From positions 124,001 through 188,000 of the forward strand of contig SKCR01049633.1 of assembly GCA_019454045.1 (NCBI GenBank): 64,000 bases of DNA, in the 5' to 3' direction. Position 1 is the stretch's first letter. Each line of letters opens with the position of its first letter. The notes below the pieces were generated by a model. The model saw nothing but the letters and a program-made list of their open reading frames with translations. It had not been told where the DNA came from and made no database searches. The translations under genes and the position numbers were made by a program. Positions 22,901 through 35,871 of this stretch are shown piece by piece. Origin of the DNA: Zanthoxylum bungeanum (Eukaryota; Streptophyta; Magnoliopsida; Sapindales; Rutaceae).

Positions 22901-23780
22901 CCCCAGGTTGTTTTCTGATTCTCTCCGATCTACGCGGTTCTTGTGTATTCGAAGATTAATGGTTTAGTTTCATCCTTGATGAACTATTTATGTTCCATTA
23001 CGAAATTCGTGCCTTGAACAGTATTACCCCGATTTTCATCGAGTATCACTATCCTCCCACTGACCACTGCATATCGGTGTTCCTCTTAGGAAAACCGCAT
23101 GGTGAGTAACAGTCATATTGTTCTCATATGAGATATATATAAGTACTATACTTATGGTTTCCCTTAGGATAACCTATATATGGCACTTATCCAATTTGGG
23201 TCCTTAGTTTGGTATCATCCAAACGTTATGCCCGGCATACCCAAATTATTAGGAATGAGAAACCTTGTTTCTTTCCTGTTCATATCCTATATGATATCTG
23301 TCAAACAGATTTATATGGAACCTTATTCTAAATAAGTTTTGCACTGTTAATACATATCCGTTGAAGGAGATGGTAGCTCAGAGCGACTCGTGATAAACCT
23401 TATCATGTCCAACAAAATTCGGTTTTTAGTTCGGACACATCGTCAAACTGACATGTCTCGGGAGGAGTCCTCATCTGAAAGAATACTGTACTCTTTCATG
23501 TATATTTGAAACTTACTGCTTAAGTATTTTCCATTACGGTCTTACCGTGACGGCATAATACTATAGTCGATCTGTTTATGTACTTCGTGTCTAAACTCTA
23601 ATAGTTTCCGATCTATGTTCTTCAAAAGAAACACATAACCATAACGTGATGCCACATCCGTTAAGGTCACGAAATATTCATGTTCACATCTAGCCTAGCT
23701 AGATATGGGCCCACTAACTTCACCATGAATAGGGCTAACAGATCGGTGGCACTTACACTATTACCAAGTAAATAGTGTTT
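22901..23780 (-). pseudogene. Element D integrase and linker remnant
   Basis: The linker to RT is at about 22900-23340 and the integrase core at about 23340-23780. The first catalytic position, near 23713-23726, reads HGE rather than HSD on the minus strand, followed by VSGP. The SRYGYVFLL-like segment is near 23625-23660. The GTPQ/GVSER-like region near 23400-23470 is broken. It is an inactive copy. Confidence 0.75.
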
Positions 23781-24350
23781 TAGGTACTTTACCTAACAAA
23801 CTAGATTCGTAGACTTTATTTGAATAGTCAAATCAGTCCTAGTACCCACTCTTCAAAAGTGCGGATATACGAATCTTGTTTAATTCTGTCCTAGACAACA
23901 ATGCCACAAATAAGTCTCTATTGATCAAATCAAGTTGAGCTATTTATTTGACATTTTATATGTTTTGAGATTTTAATTATATTCAAAATATAAATTATGT
24001 TATTCACATCTAATGTGTTTATCTCAGTATCATCTTTATATAATGAACACTTAGTGTTCTAGAATATAAAGGTTATCACAATGGATTAAACACTGATATA
24101 GAGATAATGTCTCTAGTCAAACTAGTTACATTATAACAGTTCCTAATTTAAGTACACACCCGCAGGGTAGTTCCTAAACTTAGGTATCTACGGTCGAAAC
24201 AGCGACTTTCGTCCCGTTTCCGTTTCGCAGAGCAATCTCAGCTTGAAGTCAGTATCCTGCTCAAAGCAGATTCTGAACATCAATACATATATTTTATGTA
24301 CCACACTAAGTATTTAAAATCTAATTTCAATACTAGTAGTGAACATAACT
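23781..24350 (-). pseudogene. Element D protease and pre-integrase remnant
   Basis: The pre-integrase part is at about 23780-24160. The protease is at about 24170-24350, where the sequence aligned with A's DTG active site has changed (plus-strand CCACACTAAGTATTTAAAAT), so the DTG triplet is lost. Long open frames are absent. Confidence 0.7.
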
Positions 24351-24850
24351 TTGACAAACATTTTTAAAGTCAGAGCCTTGCCCTTTCTTTATTCCTTCGT
24401 GTCTGCCATATCCAAATGGTAGTCACTTTGGGATATGTCAATTATCCTTTTCAATATTTCAGGAACCTTAGGCCAAGCCTTGGGTTTTTAGAATATCGAA
24501 ACAATGTGCACCTCGCTTACCACATGCCCATTGCCAAACTTTGAGACTTTATCTCATCTAGAATAGTCAATTAATTCTCCAAGAATTATAAATTGCAATT
24601 TTAATACTTATTAATCTAATTAGATTTATGACAAGTAATTAAATTAAGCACTAAATCATCATCACATAAATCTTCCAAAGATTTTATGCTCTACTTATTT
24701 TGCTTAATTTTGGGTTTAAGGTATAATAAGTTATTTTATCAAATAAAGTAACCTATTATTTATTCCCATTTGAAATTAAATCATTTAAAATATTTTAATC
24801 CCAGATTATATTTTAAATATCCAACTTTTCAATTTTATCTTGATTACAAT
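24351..24850 (-). pseudogene. Element D gag remnant without zinc knuckle
   Basis: It aligns with A's gag. Near 24428-24435 a net 39 bp that encode most of the CCHC knuckle in A are missing. The flanking sequence (DIS and MADTKE on the minus strand) is kept. The UBN2-like start at about 24750-24850 is badly decayed. The deletion is the same as in C, E and F. Confidence 0.77.
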
Positions 24851-27324
24851 AGTCCAACTATTTAATCAATGATTAGTGGTACTACATCTATTATAATGAT
24901 TATAATAGTCCAACTATATAATCAAATATAATCCAAATTAATTAACCTCAATTACATTGATTACTATAATCCAATTATAAAATCAACTGTAAACTGAAAT
25001 AATTAATTCAAATATATGATTAATATAATCCAATTATATATAATCAACTATAATAGAGTCCAACTGTTTATTAAAACAACATTAAATATTAGTCCAACTA
25101 TACTTTTATATATATGACGAGTGATATTTGTTTGAGCGCGTATGGCGAGTAATTGACCGAATATTGCAAATTCAATTCTTGCCTCCCACTATTTTTCGTC
25201 GAGCTCTAACCCTCTGTCGAGTACTCGGGAAACCGTGTTTTCTAGTGGGCTAGGATCCCGTTAAATATCACACAATCTTGACTTTGGCCAACAAATTGTA
25301 TGATAATTAACTAGGTAGATCTCTAAGATCAATTGGATCTAATCCAATTCCTAGATCCAGTAGGTGGACAATCCAAGTCCGAAACATATATCTTATATAT
25401 GCCTATATATTTAATATATACCAATCTTTTTCCTCTGAATCAACTAGGCCTTGGCTTTGGCACAACAAACCTAATGATCCCAGTCAAGCGCGGACCCATT
25501 GACCATGGAAGCTCGTAATCAATGTCGATGGACAAGAAGTGGTCTTGACTTTGGCCAACAAACCACAACTTGGACAAGACACCAATATGGAACAAAGCTT
25601 CGTGATTAAAACACATCTTCGACGGACAAGGGCTTGACTTTGGCCAACAACCCATGCCAATCTAGGATCTTGAGCAAGAATCACTCAATGGAAGGAAAAG
25701 ACGCATGATATTTGATGATGGCTTTTCGCGTAAAAATTGGCTACCAATTTCATTATCTTTGTTAAGGTCTCATCATCATACACCTTTAAACATGCATTCT
25801 AAATACATAATAAAGCGAGTATGAAAATAAATAATAATGATATGCAGATGGATACTTAACATTTTGATCCTAGATCAAATCTCTCCCTTTCTTACTCAAG
25901 CTAGCACTTGTATTACTTCTACCCGTTACACTACACTTCTAAAGAAACCTCATTTACATTGAGGGGAATAGGTGAGAAGGGAATACAAAGAGAATAGAGG
26001 TGATAAGGCTGGACACCGCAGGTCCAATTTAATAAATAGAATTTATTACAACAATTTCAAAATTGCCCCACCGACTAATATCCATCCGATATCATTATCA
26101 TTCATCACAACAACCACGTATTCACACATAAGCATGCTATCAATCAATCTAATCAAATTAATTAATCTGATAATTATGTGATCATCCAATGTTCAAACAA
26201 CGATTGATTTGCGAATAAGTACTCAAAGTACGAATTCATGAATTAAATTAAACTACAACATTAAATCTAATTTAATATGTATTTAATACTAATTCACTAT
26301 TCAATTCCAAATTAAATATTACACTTTATTTAATAAACCTTTTCGACTTAAATTCCAAATTTAATCGCGTCGGGTCTCAAAGCCCGATTAACGTCCAACG
26401 TCAATTCAATTCAAGTCTAATGTGCTTTAATTAATCTCTTTAAGGCGTGGGCTTCGGCAACCAAAGCCCAATCAAGGAGTAACCCCATAAGCCGAGAAAT
26501 CAATTTAGGCCCATTAGGCCCAATTAAACTTTAAAGGTTTATAAGTTGCATTTGGGCTTTATGGTTATGGTTTTGGGCCCAATTGGATCCAATCCACATG
26601 GCCTAAACCCAACTTGATAAAATCAAGCCCAATAACCCCAATTACAACTTAATAAGCCCAAATCCAATTTAAAGGCCTAATACATTAAATTACACAAATC
26701 CAATTTCGCAATTTAATTACCTAAAGTGCATTACATGATTAACCAACTAAATCAATATTTCCAAAACACTAAATTAGTCCAATAATCATGCTCATTATCA
26801 TTATCATATGTCCAACACATAAATTGAAAAATCAAACCCATTACATGCTTTAATGCACTCGGCCAAAGGAGGATTTTGTGTCCGATTTGGTTTCAATCCA
26901 ATCGAACCCACAATCGACATCAAATCACCATCCTAAATGATTTCCAATACATCCAATGTTCAAAAATCAAAATACCAAGACATTTAAGGGCATCATCCAA
27001 TTCGGCCAACATAAGGAATTTAGGGATTTTATATCCAATTCAAAATTAAATCCAATTCAATCTCAAATCAACATCATCCTACATCATTATAACTCATCCA
27101 ATGAATTAAAATGAAAAAAAAAATCCAAGTTTCCAAATATCCATCACATTCGGCCACACTCCAAATTTGGGCAAAATTGATCCAATCACATTTGTTTGAA
27201 ATTGATCAAATCAATCTTCAATATAACATATATTAAGCATGCTCAAACATCCAATTTTATAAAATCATGCTCAAATACAAAATACCCAATTTTAAGCCCT
27301 ACATTTTTCATGCTTGAACCTATA
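24851..27324 (-). other. Element D leader
   Basis: Non-coding. Pre-gag palindromes with AGTCCAACTA cores lie at about 24830-25110. TTGACTTTGGCCAACAA motifs lie near 25270, 25450 (variant), 25545 and 25634. GGCCCA boxes lie at 26505-26600, and AT-rich sequence runs to the PBS. The frame at 25440-25655 follows the motif array and has no known relatives. Confidence 0.75.
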
Positions 27325-27337
27325 GCTCTTGATGCCA
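27325..27337 (-). other. Element D primer-binding site, variant
   Basis: The minus strand reads TGGCATCAAGAGC at the LTR edge. The usual site is TGGTATCAGAGC, so there is a T-to-C change and one inserted base. Element C has a nearly identical variant at 35858-35870. Confidence 0.75.
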
Positions 27338-27338
27338 T

Positions 27339-29406
27339 TGTTAGGTTTATTTCTAGGTCCCAAGATCAAACAAGCAATGAAATACATGTGTGAACACATC
27401 AACGGAGGTAGCGGAATACTCACATCGATCGGTTGAGACGAATCGGCAAAAACGAAGTTGATTTTTCCCTTGCAACAAAAACGCAACTGCAGTTCACTGT
27501 CCACAAAATCAGATTTTTGAGTGAGAAATGGAGCTCCAAGCTTAATCGAATGGTTCCCGGCTCATGGGTGAACTCCCTACCACCTTCGCAAGTCTCGGAG
27601 TGCTAGCTCTTCTTGATTTTGCCACACAAATCAAGCACATTGCTCCCAAACTCACGCCCAAAATGAAGAAAGAACCAGTGAGCATTTTTACTGCCCATTT
27701 GGGCGTGAATGATGATGGAGAAAGAGAGGAGGGAAAGTGTGTATTGGTTGGTGAAAAATTTTCCAAAAAGGTTTATATATTTTTACCATAAAAAATATAA
27801 AGTATTTACCAAATAAAAACCAAATAATTAAATGGTAAATGCTCCCACCAACTTACACTATTTCAACCACACACATCAACTATCATTTTACTTTAATAAA
27901 GTGATGTGTGTCTTTCAATCAATCAATCACATCAATCAATCACATCACTCAAAGTGACATTTGATTTGACGATTGATGTGACGAATGATTTGACGCTTGA
28001 GTGACTTGCGTTGCCGCACTCGAATTCGAAAATTGAATGCGCTCGCAATCACACTCGGGCTCGGGTTCGCTAATTCCCAATTAGCGAGTTTTCCGTTGCG
28101 TCGTAATTAAATGATTACGCCTAGCGAATTCACTATTCACGTCGCTAACGAATTAATTCTAAATTAATTCGTCGCCCGAATTAAAATCTAATTTTAATTC
28201 CGCGTCGAAATCTAATTTCGTTTAATATATCGAATATATTAATTTACCGATTAATTCCAAATTAATCATTCTCTCTCTTTTAGACGATATTTTATCCTAG
28301 ATAAAATATCTCCGTAATTAATCCTAGATTAATTTTCTCTCTCATCAAATTAATCCAGATTAATAAATGTGCGAGTCATGCGTCATCGGTGGATCACTGG
28401 GAAGCGACCCATGAGATCCCCGGATATGTTGGCAGTAAATACGGTCGTCGGAGTATCCGAATCACGTACGTACCAAGTACTACGTTCTACCGATTTACGA
28501 GACAAGGTTGGCTTCTAGCAAAGCACCAAGTCTACCCAATTCTCCGGTCATATTCATCTAAGAATATTTAAGATCTATATCAAGCGTAGTATACCAAGTA
28601 TTATGTATATCGGCCCAAGTCGGATAGTCACGTGCTAGGGCTGGGGCTGGATGAGTGTCTGCCCCGTCCGAAGCACATATCGGATGTCTGGTAACTAGTC
28701 TCTATAATCGGATATACATGACCTTGTCATAATATCCCGATGGCCAGCCAGCACTTAAGAGCACTAATTCCGTATCCGCGTGACATCATCTCCACTATGA
28801 CTGGAGTGATACTTCCGTCTTGACATCACACCCAATACTCTACGATTCTCAATATACCCAGCATGGCATACACAGAACCGGTTAGAGTCCTAGACGACCT
28901 CAACTAAAGTATATTGATTGTCGTAAGCATTAGCGGTGCAAGTCTTAGGTTAAGACCATACACACCTACCCTGATGTCGGACTCCATAGACACATAGTCA
29001 TAATACCAATGGGATTCCGAAGGGTCTATCCAGAGCGAAGCTGTTTCCCGTACCATCGGAAACACAACCTCCTATCGCACTTGCATGAGATCCAATGCCC
29101 AAATATATGAGAATATGCTGTTGTGCCCTCACAACGCGCACAAGTGCAATACTAGCCTATTCCGCATTATCGATGTCCAGTCTCGATAATACTACGACTA
29201 GGGATATTTAATGATTAATCCTTCGTGGATGATACTGTCTCATATCATCTCAATCCAGGAACTAATATATGGACCTCTCTTCATTTATATATCTAAGGTG
29301 ATCTAATCACAAATGATGAGAGTGCAATTCCTTGTCACATAGTTAATTTGTACAACAACACTATGATCTGTACAAATAGTGACGCTATGGGTCATATTAT
29401 CCAACA
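27339..29406 (-). mobile_element. Element D 5' LTR
   Basis: A 2068-bp LTR, TGTTAGGTTTATTTC at its inner end and ...TTATCCAACA at 29406. Three TGACG motifs lie at about 27966-28000, a TATA-like box at 27772-27779, and palindromes at about 28140-28370. Confidence 0.93.
27772..27779 (-). promoter_or_regulatory. Likely TATA box of element D 5' LTR
   Basis: The minus strand reads AAAAATATATAAACC about 430 bp before the LTR's inner end, with TGACG motifs about 190-230 bp upstream. The match is by consensus only. Confidence 0.45.
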
Positions 29407-30043
29407 GTGACATCATCTCCACTATGACTGAAGTGATACTTCCGTCTTGACATCATACCCAATACTCTACGATTCTCAATATGCCCAGCATTGGCGTACA
29501 CAGAACCGGTTAGAGTCCTGGACGACCTCAACTAAAGCATATTGATTGTCGAAAGCATTAGCGGTGCAAGTCTCAGGTTAAGACCATACACACCTACCCT
29601 GATGTCGGACTCCCATAGACACATAGTCATAATACCAATGGGATTCCGAGGGGTCTATCCAGAGCGAAGCTGTTTCCCGTACCATCGGTGAAACACAACC
29701 TCCTATCGCACTTGCATAAGTATCCAATACTTATATATATGAGAACTATGCAGTTGTGCCCTCATAACGCGCACAAGTGCAATACTAGCCTATTCCGCAT
29801 TATCGATGTCCAGTCTCGATAATACTCCGGCTATGGATATTTAATGATTAATCCTTCGTGGACTGATACTGTCTCATATCATTCTCAATCCAGGAACTAA
29901 TCATAGGGACCTCTCTTAATTTATATATCTAAGGTGATCTAATCACAAATGATGAGAGTGCAATATCCTTGTCACATAGTTAATTTGTACAACAACACTA
30001 TGATCTGTACAAATAGTGACGCTATGGGTCATATTATCCAACA
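29407..30043 (-). mobile_element. Element C 3' LTR, part 2
   Basis: It resumes C's 3' LTR after D, starting with the duplicated GTGAC, and ends ...TTATCCAACA at 30043 against C's polypurine tract. Together with 18018-19472 it gives an LTR of about 2.09 kb. Confidence 0.92.
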
Positions 30044-30520
30044 ATCTCCCACTTGGCACATAGCCAGTCACTCAAGTGTCGTACACCCGAACTATGTACG
30101 GTTCGCTCAAATTGCTGAGAAAAGGTTTTCGTCAGCGGATTTCCATGATTATCGTCGGACGCGATTTATACGATCACCACATCTCCACGATGTATGATCC
30201 GAACGAATCAGATGAATATAGAAGTATATATCTGGATCGTCGATGAGACCTTTAATTCTTTAGCCTTGTGCTGACGCCTAGCTCAGCTGCTAACAGAACT
30301 ATATCTAATCTAATTAGATTTATTATTGACCCAAATGGCTTCTATTGTTGCCTCAGCCGCAGCAATAATCCGCATTTGTTGTTTATTCGGCAACAGTATC
30401 TTGCTCGGAAGATTTCCAGCTCACTGTCCCGTTATTCAAACTTTATAGTACCGCAGTATTTAACTGTTTGGAAACTTGCAGCAGTGATCCCAGTCACTTC
30501 AAGTTCTCCTTCTCCATAGC
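30044..30520 (-). pseudogene. Element C RNase H remnant
   Basis: It starts at the polypurine tract (ATCTCCCACTTGG on plus) and follows D's copy closely. An E-A-A-like segment lies near 30335-30370. Short runs are open but stops break the domain. Confidence 0.72.
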
Positions 30521-31420
30521 TTAAGACAACATCTTTAGTTCTCTGAGATACTAACAGATGTTCTTAACTTCAATCCAGTGACTATCACTTGGATTGACCC
30601 GATTGTGACTCCATATGCTCAAAGCGTATGAGACACCATATCAAGTACATTTTAAATGTACAATTTCCCAGAGAGTGTTAACAACTCCAAATCTATCCCA
30701 GTAGATCTTTATTCCTTGAATAAAGGTTGTTACTCTCCAGAATTCTACGGAGAATTTCTATGAAAGCCAAGCTTTCACCAATTGCTTTATGGGAATTTCA
30801 TTATCAGTACTCTCCCACTAACCTCCTTATATACACAAGAATTATTTCGTTTTTGAGTCAAATCATAAACCATTATGATTATTTCAAAACGACAGTTCCA
30901 AGAACCTTATGCTTGCTTCAATCCAAACATGGATCGAATAACCCGCAAACCTTGTTTGTCGGTTATACAAAATCGTCAGGATGTTGTAAACATCCTCCAA
31001 AAGGTTTCCTTTTCAGGAAAGCGATTTTGATGTATAACTGACGCATTTCATAAATGAAATATGCAGTATCAACAAGCATCTTCAAAATGGATTTACCATG
31101 GCAACAGTTAAAAGGTTGAACCGTTATTAACACAATGTTGATAACGATACCTTTTCGTCACAAGCCTAGCTTTGTACGTTGGTATGTTGCCATCCATGTA
31201 TGTCTTCCTTGAAGACGTTTAATGTACCAATAGGCACAATGCCTTGTGGTACAACAACTAGTATCCAAAATAGTTGTTATACATGGAATCCATTTTGCAC
31301 TCATGGCACTTTGCCAAAATAGGGAGTCGATACCTCGTATCACTTCCTCAAATCGTAGTCGGATGGTATACCCTCATAAGATTGACATCTTTATGAGGTG
31401 AGATCAGAAACCCATACCCC
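30521..31420 (-). pseudogene. Element C RT remnant lacking the YVDD segment
   Basis: It aligns with D and A. The YVDD-coding segment is missing at about 30800-30806 with the same 29-nt junction sequence as in D, apart from one base. The N-terminal MDS-like part is near 31280-31300. It cannot give an active RT. Confidence 0.82.
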
Positions 31421-32260
31421 AGGTTGTTTTCTGATTCTCTCCGATCTATGAGGTTCTTGTGTATTCGAAGATTAATGGTTTAGTTTCATCCTTGATGAAC
31501 TATTTATGTTCCATTACGGACTTCGTGCCTTGAACAGTATTACCCCGATTTTCATCGAGTTTTACTGTCCTCCCACTTACCACTGCATATCGGTATTCCT
31601 CTCAGGAAAACCGCATGGTGAGCAACAATCATATTGTTCCCATGTGAGATATATAAGTACTATACTTATGGTTTTCCCTATAAATGGCACTTATCCAATT
31701 TGGGTTCTAGTTTGGTATCATCCAAACGTTATGCCTGGCATACCCAAATTATTAGGAATGAGAAACCCAGTTTCTTTCCTGTTCATATCCTATATGATAT
31801 CTGTCAAACATATTTATATGGAACCTTATTCTAAATAAGTTTTGCACTGTAAATAAATATCATGTTGAAGGAAATGATAGCTCAGAGCGACTCGTGATAA
31901 ACCTTATCATGTCCAACAAAATTCGGTTTTTAATTTGGACACATCGTCAAACTGACATGTCTCGGGAGGAGTCCTCATCTGAAAGAATACTGTACTCTTT
32001 CATGTATATTTGAAACTTACTGCTTAAGTATTTTCCATTACGGTCTTACCGTGACGGCATAATACTATAGTCGATCTGTTAATCTACTTCGTGTCGAAAC
32101 CCTAATAGTTTCCGATCTGTGTTCTTCAAAAGAAACACATAACCATAACGTGATGCCACATCCGTTAAGGTCACGAAATATTCATGTTCACATCTAGCCT
32201 AGCTAGATATGGGCCCTAACTTCACCATGAATAGGGCTAACAGATCGGTGACACTTACAC
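31421..32260 (-). pseudogene. Element C integrase and linker remnant
   Basis: The linker is at about 31420-31850 and the core at about 31850-32260. The first catalytic position near 32220-32231 reads HGE in place of HSD. The frame is broken several times. Confidence 0.72.
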
Positions 32261-32860
32261 TATTACCAAGTAAATAGTGTTTTAGGTACTTTACCTAACA
32301 AACTAGATTCGTAGACTTTATTTGAATAGTCAAATCAGTCCTAGTACCCACTCTTCAAAAGTGCGGATATACGAGTCTTGTTTAATTGTGTTCCAGACAA
32401 CAATGCCACAAATAAGTCTCTACTTGATCAAATCAATTTGAGCTATTTATTTGTCATTTTATATGTTTGAGATTTTAATTATATTCAAAATATAAATTCT
32501 GTTATTCACATCTAATGTGTTTATCTTAATATCATCTTTATATAATGAAACACTTTAGTGTTCTAAAATATAAAGGTTTATCCACAATGGATTAAACACT
32601 GATATAGAGATAATGTCTCTAGTCAAACTAGTTACATTATAACAGTTCCTAATTTAAGTACACACTCGAAGGGTAGTTCCTAAACTTAGGTATCTACGGT
32701 CGAAACAACGAATTTCGTCCCGTTTCCGATTCGCAGAGCAATCTCAGCTTGAAGTCAGTATCCTGCTCAAAGCAGATTCTGAACATCAATACATATATTT
32801 TATGTACCTACTAAGTATTTAAAATCTAATTTCAATACTAGTAGTGAACATAACTTTGAC
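32261..32860 (-). pseudogene. Element C protease and pre-integrase remnant
   Basis: It is homologous to 7181-7770 of A. The protease active-site codons near 32805-32830 are altered as in D (GTATTTAAAAT on plus), and no DTG is seen. Confidence 0.68.
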
Positions 32861-33350
32861 AAACATTTTTAAAGTCAGAGCCTTGCCCTTTTTAATTCCT
32901 TCGTGTCTGCCATATCCAAATGGTAGTCACTTTGGGATATGTCAATTATCATTTTCAATATTTCACAAAATTTTGGCCAAGCCTTGGGTTTTAGAATATT
33001 GAAACGATGTGCACCTCGTGCTACATGCCCAATTGCAAACTTTGACTTTATCTCCTCTAGAATAGTCAATTATTTCTCCAAGAATTATAAATTGCAATTT
33101 TAATACTTCTTAAATCTAAAATTAGATTTATGACAAGTATATTAAATTAAGCACTAAAGTCATCATCACATAAATCTTCCAAAGATTTTATGCTCTACGT
33201 ATTTTGCTTAATTTTGGGCTTAAGGTATAATAAGTTATTTTATCAAATAAAGTAACCTATTATTTATTCCCAATTTGAAAATTAAATCATTTAAAATATT
33301 TTAATCCCAGATTATATTTTAAATATCCAACTTTTCAATTCTTTCTTGAT
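32861..33350 (-). pseudogene. Element C gag remnant without zinc knuckle
   Basis: A minus-strand run, open at 32875-33069, crosses the deleted knuckle in frame: the region reads IIDISQSDYHLDMADTKE, where A has the CCHC motif between DIPR-like and CCMDKAD. This shows that the 39-bp loss preserved the frame. Upstream Gag is decayed. Confidence 0.8.
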
Positions 33351-35857
33351 TTCAATAGTCCAACAATTTAATCAATGATTAGTGGTACTATATATTATAA
33401 TGATTATAATAGTCCAACTATATAATCAAATATAATCCAAATTAATTAACCTCAATTACATTGATTACTATAATCCAATTATAAAATCAACTGTAAACTG
33501 AAATTAATTAATTCAAATATATTGATTAATATAATCCAATTATATATAATCAAGTATAATACAGTCCAACTGTTTATTAAAACAACATTAAATATTAGTC
33601 CAACTAATACTTTTAATTTATATGACGAGTGATATTTGTTTGAGCTCGTATGCCGAGTAATTGAACGAATATTGCAAATTCAATTCTTGCCTCCCACTAT
33701 TTTTCGTCGAGCCTCTAACCCTTTGTCGAGTACTCGGGAAACCGTGTTTCCTAGTGGGCTAGGATCCCGTTAAATATCACACAATCTTGACTTTGGCCAA
33801 CAAATTGTATGATAATTAACTAGGTAGATCTCGAAGATCAATTGGATCACATCCAACTCCTAGATCCAGTAGGTGGACATCCAAGTCCGAAACATATATC
33901 TTATATATGCCTATATATCTAATATATACCCTAACCTTTTTCCTCTGAATCAACTAGGCCTTGGCTTTGGCACAACAAACCTAGTGATCCCAGTCAAGCG
34001 CGGACCCATTGACCATGGAAGGTTCGTAATCAATGTCGTTGGACAAGAAGTGGTCTTGACTTTGGCCAACAAACCACAACTTGGACAGGACACCAATATG
34101 GAACAAAGCTTCGTGATCCAAACACATCTTCGACGGACAAGGGCTTGACTTTGGCCAACAACCCATGCCAATCTAGGATCTTGAGCAAGAATCACTCAAT
34201 GGAAGGAAAAGACGCATGATATTTGATGAGGGCTTTTCGCGTGCAAATTGGCTACCAATTTAATTATCTTTGTTTAGGTCTCATCATCATACACCGTTAA
34301 ACATGCATTCTAAATACATAATAAAGCGCATATGAAATAAAATAATAATGATATGCGGATGGATACTTAACATATTGATCCTAGATCAAATCTCTCCCTT
34401 TCTCACTCGAGCTAGCACTTGTACTACTTCTACCCGTTACACTACACTTCTAAAGAAACCTCATTTACATTGAGGGGAATAGGTGAGAAGAGAATACAAA
34501 GAGAATAGAGGTGATAAGGCTGGACACGCAGGTCCAATTTAATAAATCAAATTTATTACAACAATTTCCAAAATTGATCCACCCGACTAATATCCATCCG
34601 ATATACATTATTTATTCATCACAACCACGTATTCACACAAAAGCATGCTATCAATCAATCTAATCAAATTAATTAATCTGATAATTATGTGATCATCCAA
34701 TGTTCAAACAACGATTTGATTTTGATCGAGTCAAACTCGTTTTTGCGAATAAGTACTCAAAGTACGAATTCTTGAGTTAAATTAAACTACATCATTAAAT
34801 CAAATTTAACATGTATTTAATACTAATTCACTATTCAATTCCAAATTAAACATTACACTTTATTAATAAACCTTTTACGATTTAAATTCCAAATTTAATC
34901 GCGTAGGGTCTCAAAGCCCGATTAACGTCCAACGTTAATTTAATTCAAGTCTAATGGGCTTTAATTAATTTCTATAAGGCGTGGGCTTCGGCAACCAAAG
35001 CCCAATCAAGGAGTAACCCCATAAGCCCAGAAATCAATTTAGGCCCATTAGGCCCAATTAAACTTTAAAGGTTTATAAGTTGCATTTGGGCTTTATGGTT
35101 ATGGTTTTGGGCCCAATTGGATCCAATCCATTTGGCCTAAACCCAACTTGATAAAATCAAGCCCAATAACCCCAATTACAACTTAATAAGCCCAAATCCA
35201 ATTTAAAGGCCTAATTCATTAAATTACACAAATCCAATTTCGCAATTTAATTACCTAAAGTGTATTACATGATTAATCACCCAAATCAATATTTCCAAAA
35301 CATGAAATTAGTCCAATTAATCATGTTCATTATCATCATCACATGTCCAACACATAAATGAAAAAATCAAACCAATCTACATTCTTCTTAGTCTCGGCCA
35401 AGGGGGGATTTTGTGTCCGATTTGGTTTCAATCCAATCGGACCCACAATCGACATTAAATCAACATCCTAAATGATTTCCAACACATCCAATTGTTCAAA
35501 ATCAAAATTACCAAGACATTAAAAGGGCATATGGAATTCGGCCAACATATACGTTTTGGGGATTTATGTTCAATTCAAAATTCAATCTAATTGACTTCAA
35601 ATTAACATCATCCTACATGATTCTAACTCATCCAATAAATCAAAATAAAAAAAATTCCAAGAATCCAAAATTCACATTACATTCGGCCAACACTCCAAAT
35701 TTGGGGAAAATTGTTCCAAACACATTTTCTTGAAATTGATCAAATCAATCTTCAATACAACATATATTAAGCATGCTTAAACATCCAATTTCACAAATCA
35801 TGCTCAAATACAAAATACCCAATTTTAAGCCCTACATTTTTCATGCTTGAACCTATA
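33351..35857 (-). other. Element C leader
   Basis: Pre-gag palindromes lie at 33340-33620. TTGACTTTGGCCAACAA motifs lie near 33787, 33960 (variant), 34055 and 34145. GGCCCA boxes lie near 35040-35120. The overlapping frames at 33873-34195 on both strands follow the motif array and are not considered genes. The rest is AT-rich with no gene seen. Confidence 0.75.
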
Positions 35858-35870
35858 GCTCTGGATGCCA
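35858..35870 (-). other. Element C primer-binding site, variant
   Basis: The minus strand reads TGGCATCCAGAGC one base from the LTR. It shares the C at position 4 and the extra base with element D's site. Confidence 0.75.
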
Positions 35871-35871
35871 T

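Larger units (their letters stand above)
19473..29406 (-). mobile_element. Element D, complete copia element with TSD GTGAC
   Basis: A complete 9934-bp minus-strand insertion. The LTRs are 27339-29406 (5', 2068 bp) and 19473-21527 (3', 2055 bp), with TG...CA ends. Perfect 5-bp duplications GTGAC lie at 19468-19472 and 29407-29411, and removing D restores element C's LTR. In the first 620 bp the two LTRs differ at about 7 bases plus about 9 small indels. The coding interior is decayed in the same way as in C. Confidence 0.95.
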
